Assembly (NCBI GenBank): GCA_910588795.1
Contig: CAJURI010000007.1
Coordinates: 1-59,048, forward strand
Direction: 5' to 3'
Source of the DNA: an uncultured Duncaniella sp.
GTDB lineage: Bacteria > Bacteroidota > Bacteroidia > Bacteroidales > Muribaculaceae
Length of the DNA stretch: 59,048 bases
Shown: in pieces, positions 35,521-45,300 of the stretch
How the letters are laid out: each line of letters starts with the position of its first letter
How positions within the stretch are numbered: the stretch's first letter is position 1
Position numbers and translations under genes: made by a program
The notes under the pieces: model-generated
Told to the model about the DNA's origin: nothing
The model's database searches: none
The model's input: the letters and a program-made list of their open reading frames with translations, nothing else

Positions 35521-36711
35521 ATGAATATCCTTCATAACCAACATAGGCACCTGCTTGTTGCCAATCGTGTCGCTTTCATGATAATAGGGGTTCTTGAGGC
35601 TGCATGGGCTCCTCTTGTGCCATATGTCAAGAGCTCGTTTTCTATAGATGAGGGTACCCTTGGGTTGCTTATGCTGTGCAGCGGGCTTGGCTCTGTATGC
35701 ACTCTCCCGTTTTCCGGCATTCTTGTAAATCGTTTTGGCGCAAAGAAGGTGGTCTATGTTTCGGGACTGCTGATGGCTTTCGCTTTGTTGGCGATAAGCC
35801 TGCTTATAGACATATGGCTGACAGGAGTGATGCTTATGGTTTTCGGAGGCTGCACCATCACCATTGATGTCGCGGCTAATATCAATGGCATTGCCATTGA
35901 GCGCAAGACAGGCCGGTATCTTATGTCAGGCTTCCATGGAGGCTACTCGTTGGGCACATTGCTTGGTGCAGGAGCGATGAGCCTGCTGTTTACTCTGGGG
36001 CTCGTGCCGAAATGGGCTGTCATAATCTGTATGGTGTTTACATTGCTTGCGCTGGTGGCAGGATGCAGAGATCTGTTGCCGAAAGATGACCTTGTATGTG
36101 ACACACCTGTCGAGAAGCCGAAGAAAAGGCCGCTGTATATTCCTCCCATGGTGGTCGTGGTGGGACTGCTCTGCTTCATCATGTATGCTTCGGAAGGAGC
36201 CGTGATGGGCTGGTCGGCGATATTTGTCAGTCAGGAGCGTGGCGTTGACATGTCTATGGCCGGATTTTTCTACACAGCCTTTGCTGTGGCGATGACGGTT
36301 ATGAGGCTCTGTGGCGACAGGATAGTCGGCCGGTTGGGACAGAGAGCGGTTGTGGCCGGCGGTGCATTGCTTATTGCTGCCGGCTTCATGACCGTGGTGC
36401 TGGTGGATAGTGCTGCCGCTGCTGTCATTGGCTTTGCGATGGTGGGTTTCGGGGCTGCCAATGTTGTCCCTCAGCTCGTGTCATTTGCCGCTCACATCAA
36501 TGGTATGGCTGTGCATAACATCATTAGCCTCATAAATGCTTTCGGATATTCGGGTATACTTCTCGGTCCTGTAATAATAGGATTTGTGGGCAAACATTAT
36601 GGTTTGAACATATCATTCCTGGGAATTGCGGCCTTTGCTATGGTCGTTTCAATAGTCTCGTATATGATATTGAAAGCCAGGCAGGCCGCTTTGCAGACAG
36701 ATGTCAGTTAA
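35521..36711 (+). CDS. MFS transporter (YbjJ-like)
   Basis: A 396-residue major facilitator with 12 helices. Helix 1 region MIIGVLEAAWAPLVPYVKS, the motif A-type loop FSGILVNRFGAKKV after helix 2, and GFHGGYSLGTLLGA in the middle are visible. The family includes sugar and drug exporters; the substrate cannot be inferred. It follows the DUF1349 gene by 93 bp, and a promoter is not obvious. The next gene is convergent. Confidence 0.8.
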   Translation: MNILHNQHRHLLVANRVAFMIIGVLEAAWAPLVPYVKSSFSIDEGTLGLLMLCSGLGSVCTLPFSGILVNRFGAKKVVYVSGLLMAFALLAISLLIDIWLTGVMLMVFGGCTITIDVAANINGIAIERKTGRYLMSGFHGGYSLGTLLGAGAMSLLFTLGLVPKWAVIICMVFTLLALVAGCRDLLPKDDLVCDTPVEKPKKRPLYIPPMVVVVGLLCFIMYASEGAVMGWSAIFVSQERGVDMSMAGFFYTAFAVAMTVMRLCGDRIVGRLGQRAVVAGGALLIAAGFMTVVLVDSAAAAVIGFAMVGFGAANVVPQLVSFAAHINGMAVHNIISLINAFGYSGILLGPVIIGFVGKHYGLNISFLGIAAFAMVVSIVSYMILKARQAALQTDVS

Positions 36712-36761
36712 AGAATTTGGCAGTGTGACACCGTAGTGCGGCCGGCCGTGGATTGCACCGG

Positions 36762-38147
36762 TCACTGCAGCTTGATGAGCTCAGGTATGTAGCCTATGAC
36801 ATGATGCAGTGACTCTTCCCCGGGCAGGGCCACATCGGCATCGCGGTCGGAGAATATCATCGCCACCTTGTTGTCGGATTCCGGATCGGTCTTGATAACA
36901 ACAAGGATTTCGGCATCGTCCTTGCGGTAGCGGTCAAATTCGTTGTTGCCTCTCCACATGGCAGGGTTGTCACGTCTGAAGTTCATGACGCCGCTCACAT
37001 AATTGAAAAGCCTTCGCTCGCGGTCATCGTCGGCCTTGATATGTCCGGATGTGCGTGAGGCGTTGTCAGGCTGGCTCCCGTCACAGTCGCGTGACAGGTC
37101 GGCAAACTCGTCGCCATAGTATAGGGTGACCGGCCCCGGATATCCGGCCAGGATGGCAAAACGTGTCATGAGGTTGATCTCGTCGTTGTCGTCATAGAAA
37201 CTGTCGGCAACTCTCACTCCGTCGTGATTGCTTAGGAACAGGTTGGGCAGCACGTCGTCGGGACGGTAGCCGCGTTCCGAAGGGGATGAGTATATCCTTA
37301 TCACATCGTCCCATCCGTTGTCAAGGCCGCCTGAGCCTTGCCCGTCCATGGACCCGCTTATGAGCTGCTTGCCGTCAAAGTCGAACGCGCTTTTCAGGCC
37401 TCCGTCGCGTAATATCCTTGCGCTTATTCCGGAGGCATCGCTCCAGTCCTCGCCCACCATGTATCCGAGGGTGCCCCATTCCTTTCCTTCTGCGATACGC
37501 CTGTCGCACAGCTCCCTTACGGCCTGCGATATCTCACACCAGTAGTTGTGTCCGTCCTGGCATAGCTGATAGGCCTGGTCGAAACGCCATCCGTCTATGT
37601 CAAACCGGTCTATCCAGTAGGTGGCCACTTCCTTGAAGTAGTCGAGCGATCCGGGATATTTCACATTTCCTGTGCCTCCGTCCTCCCCTCTGTCGCTAAG
37701 GGTCGGAGTGGAGTCTATGCCGTGTCCTGACGGTGAGGGATTGCTCACCCCGCCGTGGTGTCCGAACACTCCGTCGAGTATGACATACATGCCGCGGTCG
37801 TGGGCTTTGCCTATGAGCTCCCTGAGGTCGTCCTCAGTGCCGAAATGCGGATCTATTTTGAAATAATCGTTGGCAAAATATCCGGTGGCCTGTAGTTTCT
37901 CTCCGCCGTCAGCTTCCGAACTGTCGAATATCGGGGTGAGCCATATAGCATTGGCTCCCAGACGTGCTATATGGTCGAGGGCGGATATCACCCCTCTGAG
38001 GTTTCCGTCCTTGCGCTCATTCTCGGGGCCCCACAGGCTGTCGTAGCCTTCAGCTCCGTCCTTTCCGTGAAGGAATGATCCAACCATGACCTGATAGATG
38101 GTCAGCGAACGCCAGTCGCTGCTTGGTTTGTAGGGTTTCTTGTCCAT
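36762..38147 (-). CDS. GH13 alpha-amylase family enzyme, cytoplasmic
   Basis: A 461-residue glycoside hydrolase of family 13. The TIM-barrel motifs are LDGVFGHHG, GWRFDQAY with nucleophile D190, GYMVGEDWSD with acid/base E233 and LSNHDG with transition-state D309, all present. There is no signal peptide, so it acts on intracellular alpha-glucans or oligosaccharides. A C-terminal beta domain (RDADVALPGEESLHHVIGYI) ends the protein. ATG at 38147 (MDKKPYKPSSDWRSLTIYQV) is preferred; starts up to 38195 are possible. It lies downstream of the flavodiiron gene beyond a strong hairpin, so it is likely transcribed separately. Confidence 0.85.
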   Translation of the reverse strand: MDKKPYKPSSDWRSLTIYQVMVGSFLHGKDGAEGYDSLWGPENERKDGNLRGVISALDHIARLGANAIWLTPIFDSSEADGGEKLQATGYFANDYFKIDPHFGTEDDLRELIGKAHDRGMYVILDGVFGHHGGVSNPSPSGHGIDSTPTLSDRGEDGGTGNVKYPGSLDYFKEVATYWIDRFDIDGWRFDQAYQLCQDGHNYWCEISQAVRELCDRRIAEGKEWGTLGYMVGEDWSDASGISARILRDGGLKSAFDFDGKQLISGSMDGQGSGGLDNGWDDVIRIYSSPSERGYRPDDVLPNLFLSNHDGVRVADSFYDDNDEINLMTRFAILAGYPGPVTLYYGDEFADLSRDCDGSQPDNASRTSGHIKADDDRERRLFNYVSGVMNFRRDNPAMWRGNNEFDRYRKDDAEILVVIKTDPESDNKVAMIFSDRDADVALPGEESLHHVIGYIPELIKLQ

Positions 38148-38234
38148 TGAAATCATGCAGTTTTGTAGGTTCATGAAAACATTTACAAGAAACAACCTCT
38201 GTCAGGGACGGATTGTTCAGGCGGCGGATATAAG

Positions 38235-38272
38235 ATACAGGCATACCGCCGGGACCGGCGGTATGCCTGTAT
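38235..38272 (-). terminator. 18-bp near-loopless hairpin
   Basis: ATACAGGCATACCGCCGG (38235-38252) pairs perfectly with its complement (38255-38272), leaving only two bases between. It lies 20 bp after the flavodiiron stop codon and has no U-run. It is likely the 3' end of that transcript or a retention hairpin. Confidence 0.65.
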
Positions 38273-38292
38273 GCTGATGGAATGTGGCTCGG

Positions 38293-39456
38293 TTATCGCT
38301 CTGACAGTGCGTCGGCAAGAGCCTCGAGAGCGGGTAGGTCGGCTGTGTGCAGACGGCTGCGCAGGGTCACTGTTGGTGCGACAACGGTCATGTTTTTCAT
38401 CTCCGACAATGCCTTTTCGATAAGCTTTCCGGCCATAGGTGCCCAGCTGCCGTTCTCGATGATTCCTACTTTGCGTCCGTTCAGGTTTTTGGCGGCAATA
38501 TGGTGTATGAAATTCTGCATGGCGGGGAACAAGGCTCCGTCGTAGGTTACCGAGCAAAGCGCGATGCGGCTGAGGCGGAAAGCCTCTGCCACCGCATAGG
38601 ACACATCGTGGCGGCTCAGGTCTAAGAGCACCACATCTCCGGCCCCGCGTGTGCGGAGCATGTCGGCGAGCCGGCGGGCCGCTTCGGCCGTGCCGCCGTA
38701 GATAGATGCGTAAGCAACGAGCACGCCCTCGGTCTCAGGCACATAGCGGCTCCATTTGTCATATAGATTCCAGTAGTGCGCGAGATTATCCTTCAGCACC
38801 GGACCATGGAGCGGAGCTATGGTGCTGAATGGCTGTTCGGTGAGCTTCTTCATCACCGATTGCACGCTGGCACCGTATTTGCCGACTATGTTGCAGTAGT
38901 AGCGGCGAGCCTCGTTGTCCCATCCTTCGGAGGCGGTCGACATTGCGAATGTCCCGAAAGCGTCGGCAGAGAAAAGTACACCGTCGGTCTCGTCGAGAGT
39001 CATCATAACCTCGGGCCAGTGTACCATGGGGGCTGTGATGAAGCGGAGGGTGGTGTGTCCGAGCGAGAGTGTGTCGCCATCTTTTACGGATATGGAGCGT
39101 TCGCTGAATCCCATGCCGTCAAAGAAGTTGTCGAGCATCGCTATCGCCTTGGCGGTGGCTACCACTTTCATTTCCGGGTACTTCTCAAGCACTGCACGTA
39201 TGCTCCCGGAATGGTCCGGCTCCATGTGCTGGACTATCAGGTAGGCGGGGTGCCGTCCGTCGAGAGTGGAGTCGAGAAGGGCGAGCCATTCGCTGCACCG
39301 GCGTATGTCGACTGCATCTACCACAGCGATATTTTCATCATCAATAAGATAGGAATTATATGATATCCCATTAGGGACTGGGTATTGTCCTTCGAAAAGG
39401 TCAAGGTTGTCATCATCGACACCTATAAATTTCACATGAGGTGTAACCGGTAGCAT
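38293..39456 (-). CDS. FprA-family flavodiiron protein
   Basis: A 387-residue A-type flavoprotein. The N-terminal metallo-beta-lactamase-like domain binds a di-iron centre (H77-M-E79-P-D81-H82 plus His in PMVHWPE and Asp in FSADAFG), and the C-terminal flavodoxin domain binds FMN (VAYASIYGGTAEAARRLADML). Such enzymes reduce O2 or NO to harmless products in anaerobes; no rubredoxin domain is attached, so a separate electron donor is needed. ATG at 39456 (MLPVTPHVKF) was chosen over 39540, whose extension is a hydrophobic stretch overlapping the promoter box. It is monocistronic, with a -7 box upstream and a hairpin downstream. Confidence 0.9.
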   Translation of the reverse strand: MLPVTPHVKFIGVDDDNLDLFEGQYPVPNGISYNSYLIDDENIAVVDAVDIRRCSEWLALLDSTLDGRHPAYLIVQHMEPDHSGSIRAVLEKYPEMKVVATAKAIAMLDNFFDGMGFSERSISVKDGDTLSLGHTTLRFITAPMVHWPEVMMTLDETDGVLFSADAFGTFAMSTASEGWDNEARRYYCNIVGKYGASVQSVMKKLTEQPFSTIAPLHGPVLKDNLAHYWNLYDKWSRYVPETEGVLVAYASIYGGTAEAARRLADMLRTRGAGDVVLLDLSRHDVSYAVAEAFRLSRIALCSVTYDGALFPAMQNFIHHIAAKNLNGRKVGIIENGSWAPMAGKLIEKALSEMKNMTVVAPTVTLRSRLHTADLPALEALADALSER

Positions 39457-39486
39457 GGTGGTAGAAATAACGTTATGATTAGTGTG

Positions 39487-39494
39487 CAAAATTA
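39487..39494 (-). promoter_or_regulatory. Probable -7 box of the flavodiiron gene
   Basis: Reads TAATTTTG on the minus strand, 31 bp upstream of the start codon; a -33 box at normal spacing is not clear. Confidence 0.5.
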
Positions 39495-39567
39495 GTAATA
39501 AAACTCCAAAAACTAACTTGAGATAACATATTTTATACACAAGTCGCCTTGTGGCAATCTCATCGAA

Positions 39568-39609
39568 CCGCCGGACACTTAGGCTCTGAAAGCCTTAAGT
39601 GTCCGGCGG
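39568..39609 (-). terminator. Strong hairpin ending the SusCD operon
   Basis: CCGCCGGACACTT pairs with AAGTGTCCGGCGG, extended by AGGCT/AGCCT with one bulge. It lies 46 bp after the stop of the thioredoxin-like gene, the last gene of the operon, and has no U-run. Confidence 0.7.
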
Positions 39610-39654
39610 TGTAGGGTGCTCTCCGTGAGGCGGGGAGCAGTGTTGTCGGTGATG

Positions 39655-40821
39655 TTAGTTCCTGCGGGGCTTCTGCTTCAGCAGGGGATGACGGTTGGAG
39701 TACTCCTGTTTACCGAACTTGGGGGTGTCGAAGAAGTCGGCGGGGAGCTGTTTACCTTCTTTCTGAGCGCGTGCCCACAGGTATTCAAGTGCAAGCGCAT
39801 AGTTATAGTGGGGCTGTGCGTCATCGCGGTCGTAATTGTTGTATGCCACGTAGCGTGTGTAGCGTATCTTCCTTACGAGCTGCTCGAATGTCAGGTCAGG
39901 ATCGCGGTAGGTGGGGTTGAATCGGGTGTAGAATGCAAGACGGTTCACGAGGTCGTTCTGATCGATCGTGGTGTCGGCGAGCAGTTGGTCCACATAGTCC
40001 CATGCCTCGTCGGTTTTGTTCTCGGCGAAGAGCCTTGACATCCTGGCAACCTTGATGTTGAAGTCCTTGCCCTGGAAGTCGCAGAGAGCGGCAATGTATT
40101 CGGGTGAGGCATACTGTGTCTCTTTCGCGAGCTTCGAGTCGACTGCTTCCTTGCCGAAGAGTGAGCAGAATTCGCTGTAGTTGTCGGATACCTGCTTGAT
40201 GTAGGGATTGTCGAAGCCGGTCACACATTCGTTGAATATCTCCCAGGTGTCCTTGTCGGTCAGCTTGCATCCCATTTCGATCAGCCGGTTGAAATCCTGT
40301 AGCTGGTCGCGTCTGCCCGAGGTCTTCTTGCCTCGTATGTAGCTCTTGAGGAATGCTGAGTCGTAATCGCCTGAGGCATATTTGCTGTCGAGATAGATGG
40401 AGCTCTGCTTGGGGTCGAGCGCACCCTTGGTGTCGTTGATGAAGTCGATCATTGGCTTGTTGCCTCCGCTGCGGTGTATCATCTCCTCGGTGGCGGGGTC
40501 GACGAATATGTAGCTGGGGTAGGAGCGCACCTGGTATTTGCGTGCGAGCTCCACTCCCTCGCCTTTCTCGGCGTCGATCTTCATGCACACGAAGTCCTTG
40601 TTGTAGGCTTCGCCTACCTCGGGCTGCGGGAACACTGTGAGAGCCATGTTGAGGCAAGGTCCGCACCATTCGGTGAAGAAGTCGATGAATATTTTCTTGT
40701 TCTCGGCTTTTGCCTTGGCAACCCCTTCGGCCCATGTGCCGTGGAAGAATTCGATGCCGGCTGCGTGTGACGGTATGGCGAGTGCGAAGGCAAAGACAAG
40801 TATAGCAAATATTTTTTTCAT
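39655..40821 (-). CDS. Periplasmic thioredoxin-like protein
   Basis: A 388-residue exported protein with a signal peptide (MKKIFAILVFAFALAIPSHA) and an N-terminal thioredoxin domain holding W52-C53-G-P-C56 and the cis-Pro region (RSYPSYIF). The remaining 260 residues are helical, without a motif I recognise; they may bind a partner or unfolded protein. It is the third gene after susC and susD (27-bp gap), so it is likely coexpressed with nutrient uptake, perhaps to keep the transporters' or substrate proteins' disulfides reduced (inference). Confidence 0.83.
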   Translation of the reverse strand: MKKIFAILVFAFALAIPSHAAGIEFFHGTWAEGVAKAKAENKKIFIDFFTEWCGPCLNMALTVFPQPEVGEAYNKDFVCMKIDAEKGEGVELARKYQVRSYPSYIFVDPATEEMIHRSGGNKPMIDFINDTKGALDPKQSSIYLDSKYASGDYDSAFLKSYIRGKKTSGRRDQLQDFNRLIEMGCKLTDKDTWEIFNECVTGFDNPYIKQVSDNYSEFCSLFGKEAVDSKLAKETQYASPEYIAALCDFQGKDFNIKVARMSRLFAENKTDEAWDYVDQLLADTTIDQNDLVNRLAFYTRFNPTYRDPDLTFEQLVRKIRYTRYVAYNNYDRDDAQPHYNYALALEYLWARAQKEGKQLPADFFDTPKFGKQEYSNRHPLLKQKPRRN

Positions 40822-40848
40822 GATTTCAATTTATGAGAGAATGGGCTT

Positions 40849-42336
40849 TTATCGTTCGTACTGAGGCATGTTGTTGAAGCTCAACACATTCTCCGGTACA
40901 GGCATGATGTAGCGCGGGTCGTTGGCCGGAAGGGTCCATGTGCCTTCGCTGCCGGCGGAGTGTGTTATGGTCTTTGCAAACCATGACTCGCGGTTGAGAC
41001 GCTTGAGGTCGATGAGGCGTGTGAGGCCAACGAAGGCAAACTCCTTGCGACGCTCGTCGATCACCATCTTAAGGACTTCCTCCTTTGTATAGTCCGACGG
41101 AGTAAAATGAACATTGTTCCTGATGCGCATGTCGCGGAGCTTGTCGAGGTGGCCGAGAGCCTTGTCCTTGTCACCCACGCGTGCCTCGCATTCGGCTGCG
41201 ATAAGGAGCACTTCAGGAGTGGAGAAGCCGATGTTCATCTCTATGTAAGGGGCGAAGATGGTGTAGCCGGGGAATCGGTTGGGTTCGTAACCGGGACGGG
41301 TGTAAGGGTTGAATTCGTCCTTGGAGAAGAAGAGTGACAGGCGCATGTCCTCACCGTCGGAAGGGAGGTTGCGTGCGAATGTCTGAAGCAGATCCTCGCT
41401 GGCTGCAACGCTTTTGAATATGTAGCTTGTGCCGTTGAGCACGCGTGTGTACACGTTCTCTATGTTTTTGTGCTCGTCGGGGAATTCCTCGCCCGAGTCA
41501 TCGGCTGCTACAAGGCGTCCCCACTGTCCGATGGTGGCCTTGTAGTTCTTATAGTCGAGAAGAGCGTCATTAAGCTTGAGCGATGAGTTGGCATTGGTGA
41601 GTGCGTCATCGTATTTGCCCATATACAGGTACATGCGCGAGAGGAATGCGAAGCCCACGCTCTTGTTGGGGTCGAATGTTGTGGCGGTGGTCTCAGCCAG
41701 ATAATTGTCTACGGCGTTTCTGAGGTCGCTTTCTATCTGTCCGTACACCTGTGCCACCGATGCGCGCGGATACTGCTCTCCGGTGATCGCCTCGCTGAGC
41801 ACGAGGGGCACACCGTAGTCGGATGCCGCTGTGGCGGGGTCATAGTGGTTGGCATACAGGTTGACGAGGTTGAGATACTCGAACGCGCGCCCTACGAGAG
41901 CTTCGCCATAGAGCTTGCGGCGTTCGAAGTCGGTGCCGCCTGTCGAGCTCAGCACATTGTTGATCACCGCGTTGTAGGTGAATATGTTGGCATAGGCATT
42001 TTCCCATATGTTGTCGGAGTTGCCGGGAGTGAACACCTGTCCGTGCTCAAACGAGTAAAGATTCTTGAAATGCTCCGATTTGTTGTAATATTCGAAAAGG
42101 TCGAAATTGGAGAATGTCCCTTTTGCTACGAACTGCACGTCGTCAGTGATCATTGACGGGTACACGTCCAGTGCGCGGTAGAGCGACTGGTCGTTCATCA
42201 GAAGTTCATAGTCGGTGTATTTTTCCGGGATGGTGAAACCTTTGGGCTGTATGTCCAGCCAGTCGTCGCATGACGAGAGTCCCATGAGGAGGGAGAGGCT
42301 GCAGGCTGTGGCTGTGAATATTCTGTTGTATTTCAT
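40849..42336 (-). CDS. SusD/RagB family nutrient-binding lipoprotein
   Basis: A 495-residue outer-membrane lipoprotein. It has a signal peptide with lipobox LSSC (Cys23) and the family opening DDWLDIQPKGFTIPEKYTDYELLMND. TPR-like helices follow, including NAVINNVLSSTGGT and GRAFEYLNLVNLYANHY, and the C-terminal block has ERRKEFAFVGLTRLIDLKR. It caps the SusC barrel and captures substrate at the cell surface. The substrate is unknown; no glycoside hydrolase is linked, so this is not a classical polysaccharide locus. It lies 12 bp after the susC gene. Confidence 0.93.
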   Translation of the reverse strand: MKYNRIFTATACSLSLLMGLSSCDDWLDIQPKGFTIPEKYTDYELLMNDQSLYRALDVYPSMITDDVQFVAKGTFSNFDLFEYYNKSEHFKNLYSFEHGQVFTPGNSDNIWENAYANIFTYNAVINNVLSSTGGTDFERRKLYGEALVGRAFEYLNLVNLYANHYDPATAASDYGVPLVLSEAITGEQYPRASVAQVYGQIESDLRNAVDNYLAETTATTFDPNKSVGFAFLSRMYLYMGKYDDALTNANSSLKLNDALLDYKNYKATIGQWGRLVAADDSGEEFPDEHKNIENVYTRVLNGTSYIFKSVAASEDLLQTFARNLPSDGEDMRLSLFFSKDEFNPYTRPGYEPNRFPGYTIFAPYIEMNIGFSTPEVLLIAAECEARVGDKDKALGHLDKLRDMRIRNNVHFTPSDYTKEEVLKMVIDERRKEFAFVGLTRLIDLKRLNRESWFAKTITHSAGSEGTWTLPANDPRYIMPVPENVLSFNNMPQYER

Positions 42337-42348
42337 TGGTGCGTTGGT

Positions 42349-45300
42349 TTAGAAGTTAGCTGAGATGCCTATGGTGTAGGTTGGGGGTATGTGGTAGCCG
42401 CGTGAGGGGGAGAGTGATGTTCCGCTCCACACTTCCGGGTCAAGGTCGCGCTTGTTGGCGGCCCAATACCATAGATTCTGTATCTGGAGGTCTATGCGCA
42501 GTCCCTGCAGATATGCCTTGCTGATCCACTGGCGTGGGAAGGAATAGCCGATTATGAGGTTGCGCAGCTTGATGTAGTCGCCTTTTTCGATATGCTTGTC
42601 GGCCGCGCTCCACAGGTATTCCGAGTTGGTGTTGCTTGTGCCGTAGAGGAATGCGGGAGCCATGTCGGGGTTCTTTTCATCGCCGGGATTCTGCCAGAAG
42701 TTCATGCGGTCACGGTCCATCACGCCGGTGTAGTTGAGTGTGGGCATGCGGTTCCACACGTAGCTTGCGGCGACATCGCGGAGCTTGTGGCCTCCGTAGT
42801 AGACAAACATGAACTCGAGATTGAACCCTTTCCATGTGAGACGGTTGGTGAGGGCCGCCGAGTAGGGCGGGTTGGTGGTCCCTGACCATACGAGATCGTC
42901 GGCTTCAAGATCGCGGTAGGAGCTCACCACGGTTCCGTCCTTCTTGTAGGCGGTAGGGAAGCCGTTGCTGTCGAGTCCGGCATAACGGATGGAGTAGAGC
43001 GAGTTCATAGGTTTGCCCTCTCGGTTCTGCAGACTGTAGAAATAGTCTATTGCCGACGTTCCGGAGTTCTCGATGTGTGTGAGCTTGTTTTTGTTGTAGC
43101 TGAACACAAGGCTGCTCGTCCACTCCAGGTCGCGGTTGGTGTAGTTGATGCTGTTGAGTGTGAGTTCTACGCCTCGGTTGTACATCGATCCGTAGTTGAG
43201 CTCCAGTGACCCCCATCCAGTAGTGGGGTCGGTCTGGCGGTCACCCAGAAGGTCCTCGGTGTTCTTTGAATAGTACTCTATCGAGCCGTTCAGACGGTTG
43301 TTGAGGACACTGAAATCAACGCCGAGGTTTATCACCTTGGTCTTTTCCCAGCGCAGGGCCGGATTGGGCGGTGTGGTGATGTAGGAATAGAAATCGTTGG
43401 TGAACGAGTTGGGGCGAGAGCTTGTCTGGGCTATCATGAATGGCCCGCTGTTCTTTGCCACGTTACCGTTGATGCCGTAGGTTGCTCGGAGCGACAGGCG
43501 GTTGATCCACTTATAGTTCTTTAGCGCGTGATATTGCAGGCCGGCTGACCACAGGGGCTTGTTCTGCCATTTGGGGTCGGTGCCGAAGAGGTTGGACTTG
43601 TCCACGCGTATGCTTCCGGTGGCGGTGACAAGATTGTTGTAGGTGTAGGATGCGTTGGCATAGAACGATACGTAGCGGTTCTCTGACGATGAGAAGCTGT
43701 CGTAAGGGCCTCGGTAATAATAGTTCCCGTTTGTTGATTCTGTGCCGTTGACTGCCTGCCCGAGGTTAAGTTCGTTGATATACTTGAATGCGAGTGTGGT
43801 GTCGTCGTAGCCCCATTTGTTGACATTGGTGCCGTCGGATGTGACTTTGCGTCGCTCGGCTCCGGCTATGGCCTGGACATCATGTAGCTCTGCAAACTGG
43901 CGGTTGAAGTTAAGCTGGGCGCGCATGGTGTAGGAGTTTTTCCTGGTCCATGATTCTGCCAGCTTGCCTCCCATGGGTATGTGGTTTGTGACAGTGCCGT
44001 CCTTGTTTATGACTGTCGCGTTGTTGATTTCCGACTTTACTTCGCGCGATTCCAGCTTGGAGTACTGTTTGGAGTAGGAGTTGGTGTTCTCGGTCTGGTA
44101 CATGAGGTCGAGATTGAGCCCCTTGATGATGTTGAAGCGAACGTTGAGATTGATGTTCTGATACTTGCTTTGGCTGTAGTAATGCTTCTTGTCATCCTCG
44201 TTGACGGGTATGAATGTCTCGTCGAGGAGTCCGAGGGAGTTCAGGCGGTCGATCTCTCTCTGGTTTTTGCCGCTGTACCATTGTGCAGGAGTGCCGTCCT
44301 CGTTGTAGAGCATCTTGTAGGAGGCTCCGCTGTAGAGGTAGCCGTAGCCGGTGAAGCCGTTGTCATAGTCGGCACTGGTGTTGCTCTGTATGACGCCGAG
44401 GTTGACGCGCATCCATTTGAAGAAGTCAAACTGGTTCTTGAGGTTGAATCCTATGCGTTCGTCCGACTGGGCTTTCTCATACGGATAGTTCTTCTGATAA
44501 TTGGCCGAGAGGGCATACCTGTATATTCCGGCACCTCCGCTGAATGATATGTTGTGCTGCTGGAGTATGCGGTTGCTGCGCACGTAGCGGTCCTTGAACT
44601 GGTCATAGTTGTTGAGGCTGCGGTAGTGGTTCATCCGGTCGTTGTACTCGGTCTGGGTGATGCGCCCTGCGTCATAGTCATGGAGCACTTCGTAGACCTC
44701 GTTCATCGGGGTGTTGGCTGTCAGCGGGTTGTAGGCGGAGTGGGGATACTTGAAAAGGGTCTCCTGAAGGTCGACAAGTTCGGAGCTTGTGGTGAGGTTG
44801 AGGTAGTCGCGGTCAGGCAGAGGGGTGAACTTCACGCTGCCGTTGTAGCTTACGCGCGTGCGTCCCTGCTCGCCGGAGCGGGTGGTGATGACTATGACAC
44901 CGTTGGCCGAGCGTGCGCCGTAGATCGAGGCGGCGGTGGCATCCTTGAGCACGGTGACATTGACTATCTCGGAGGGGTTGATGGCGGCGAGGTCACCTTC
45001 GTAAGGTATGCCGTCGACCACATAGAGAGGGGTACGGGTGCCGTTGATGGTGGAGATGCCGCGTATCTCGGGGGTGCCTCCGTCAACGGTCTTCATGCCT
45101 GCCACCATGCCTTCGAGGCGTGCCATGATGCCGTTCTGGAGTTTGCCCTGAAGCTTCTCGGGTGTCACTACGGAGAACGATCCTGTTGCGCGTTCCTTGG
45201 AGAGTGTCTGGTAACCGGTGACCACCACTTCGCTCATCATTGTGGCGTTTGGCGACAGTGTCACGTCGATAGGACGGGAGGTGTTGGCTGCTGTGAGGTT

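Noticed and set aside
36762..38147. Secreted surface amylase as part of a polysaccharide locus
   Set aside because: The GH13 protein has no signal peptide and is not in the susCD operon.
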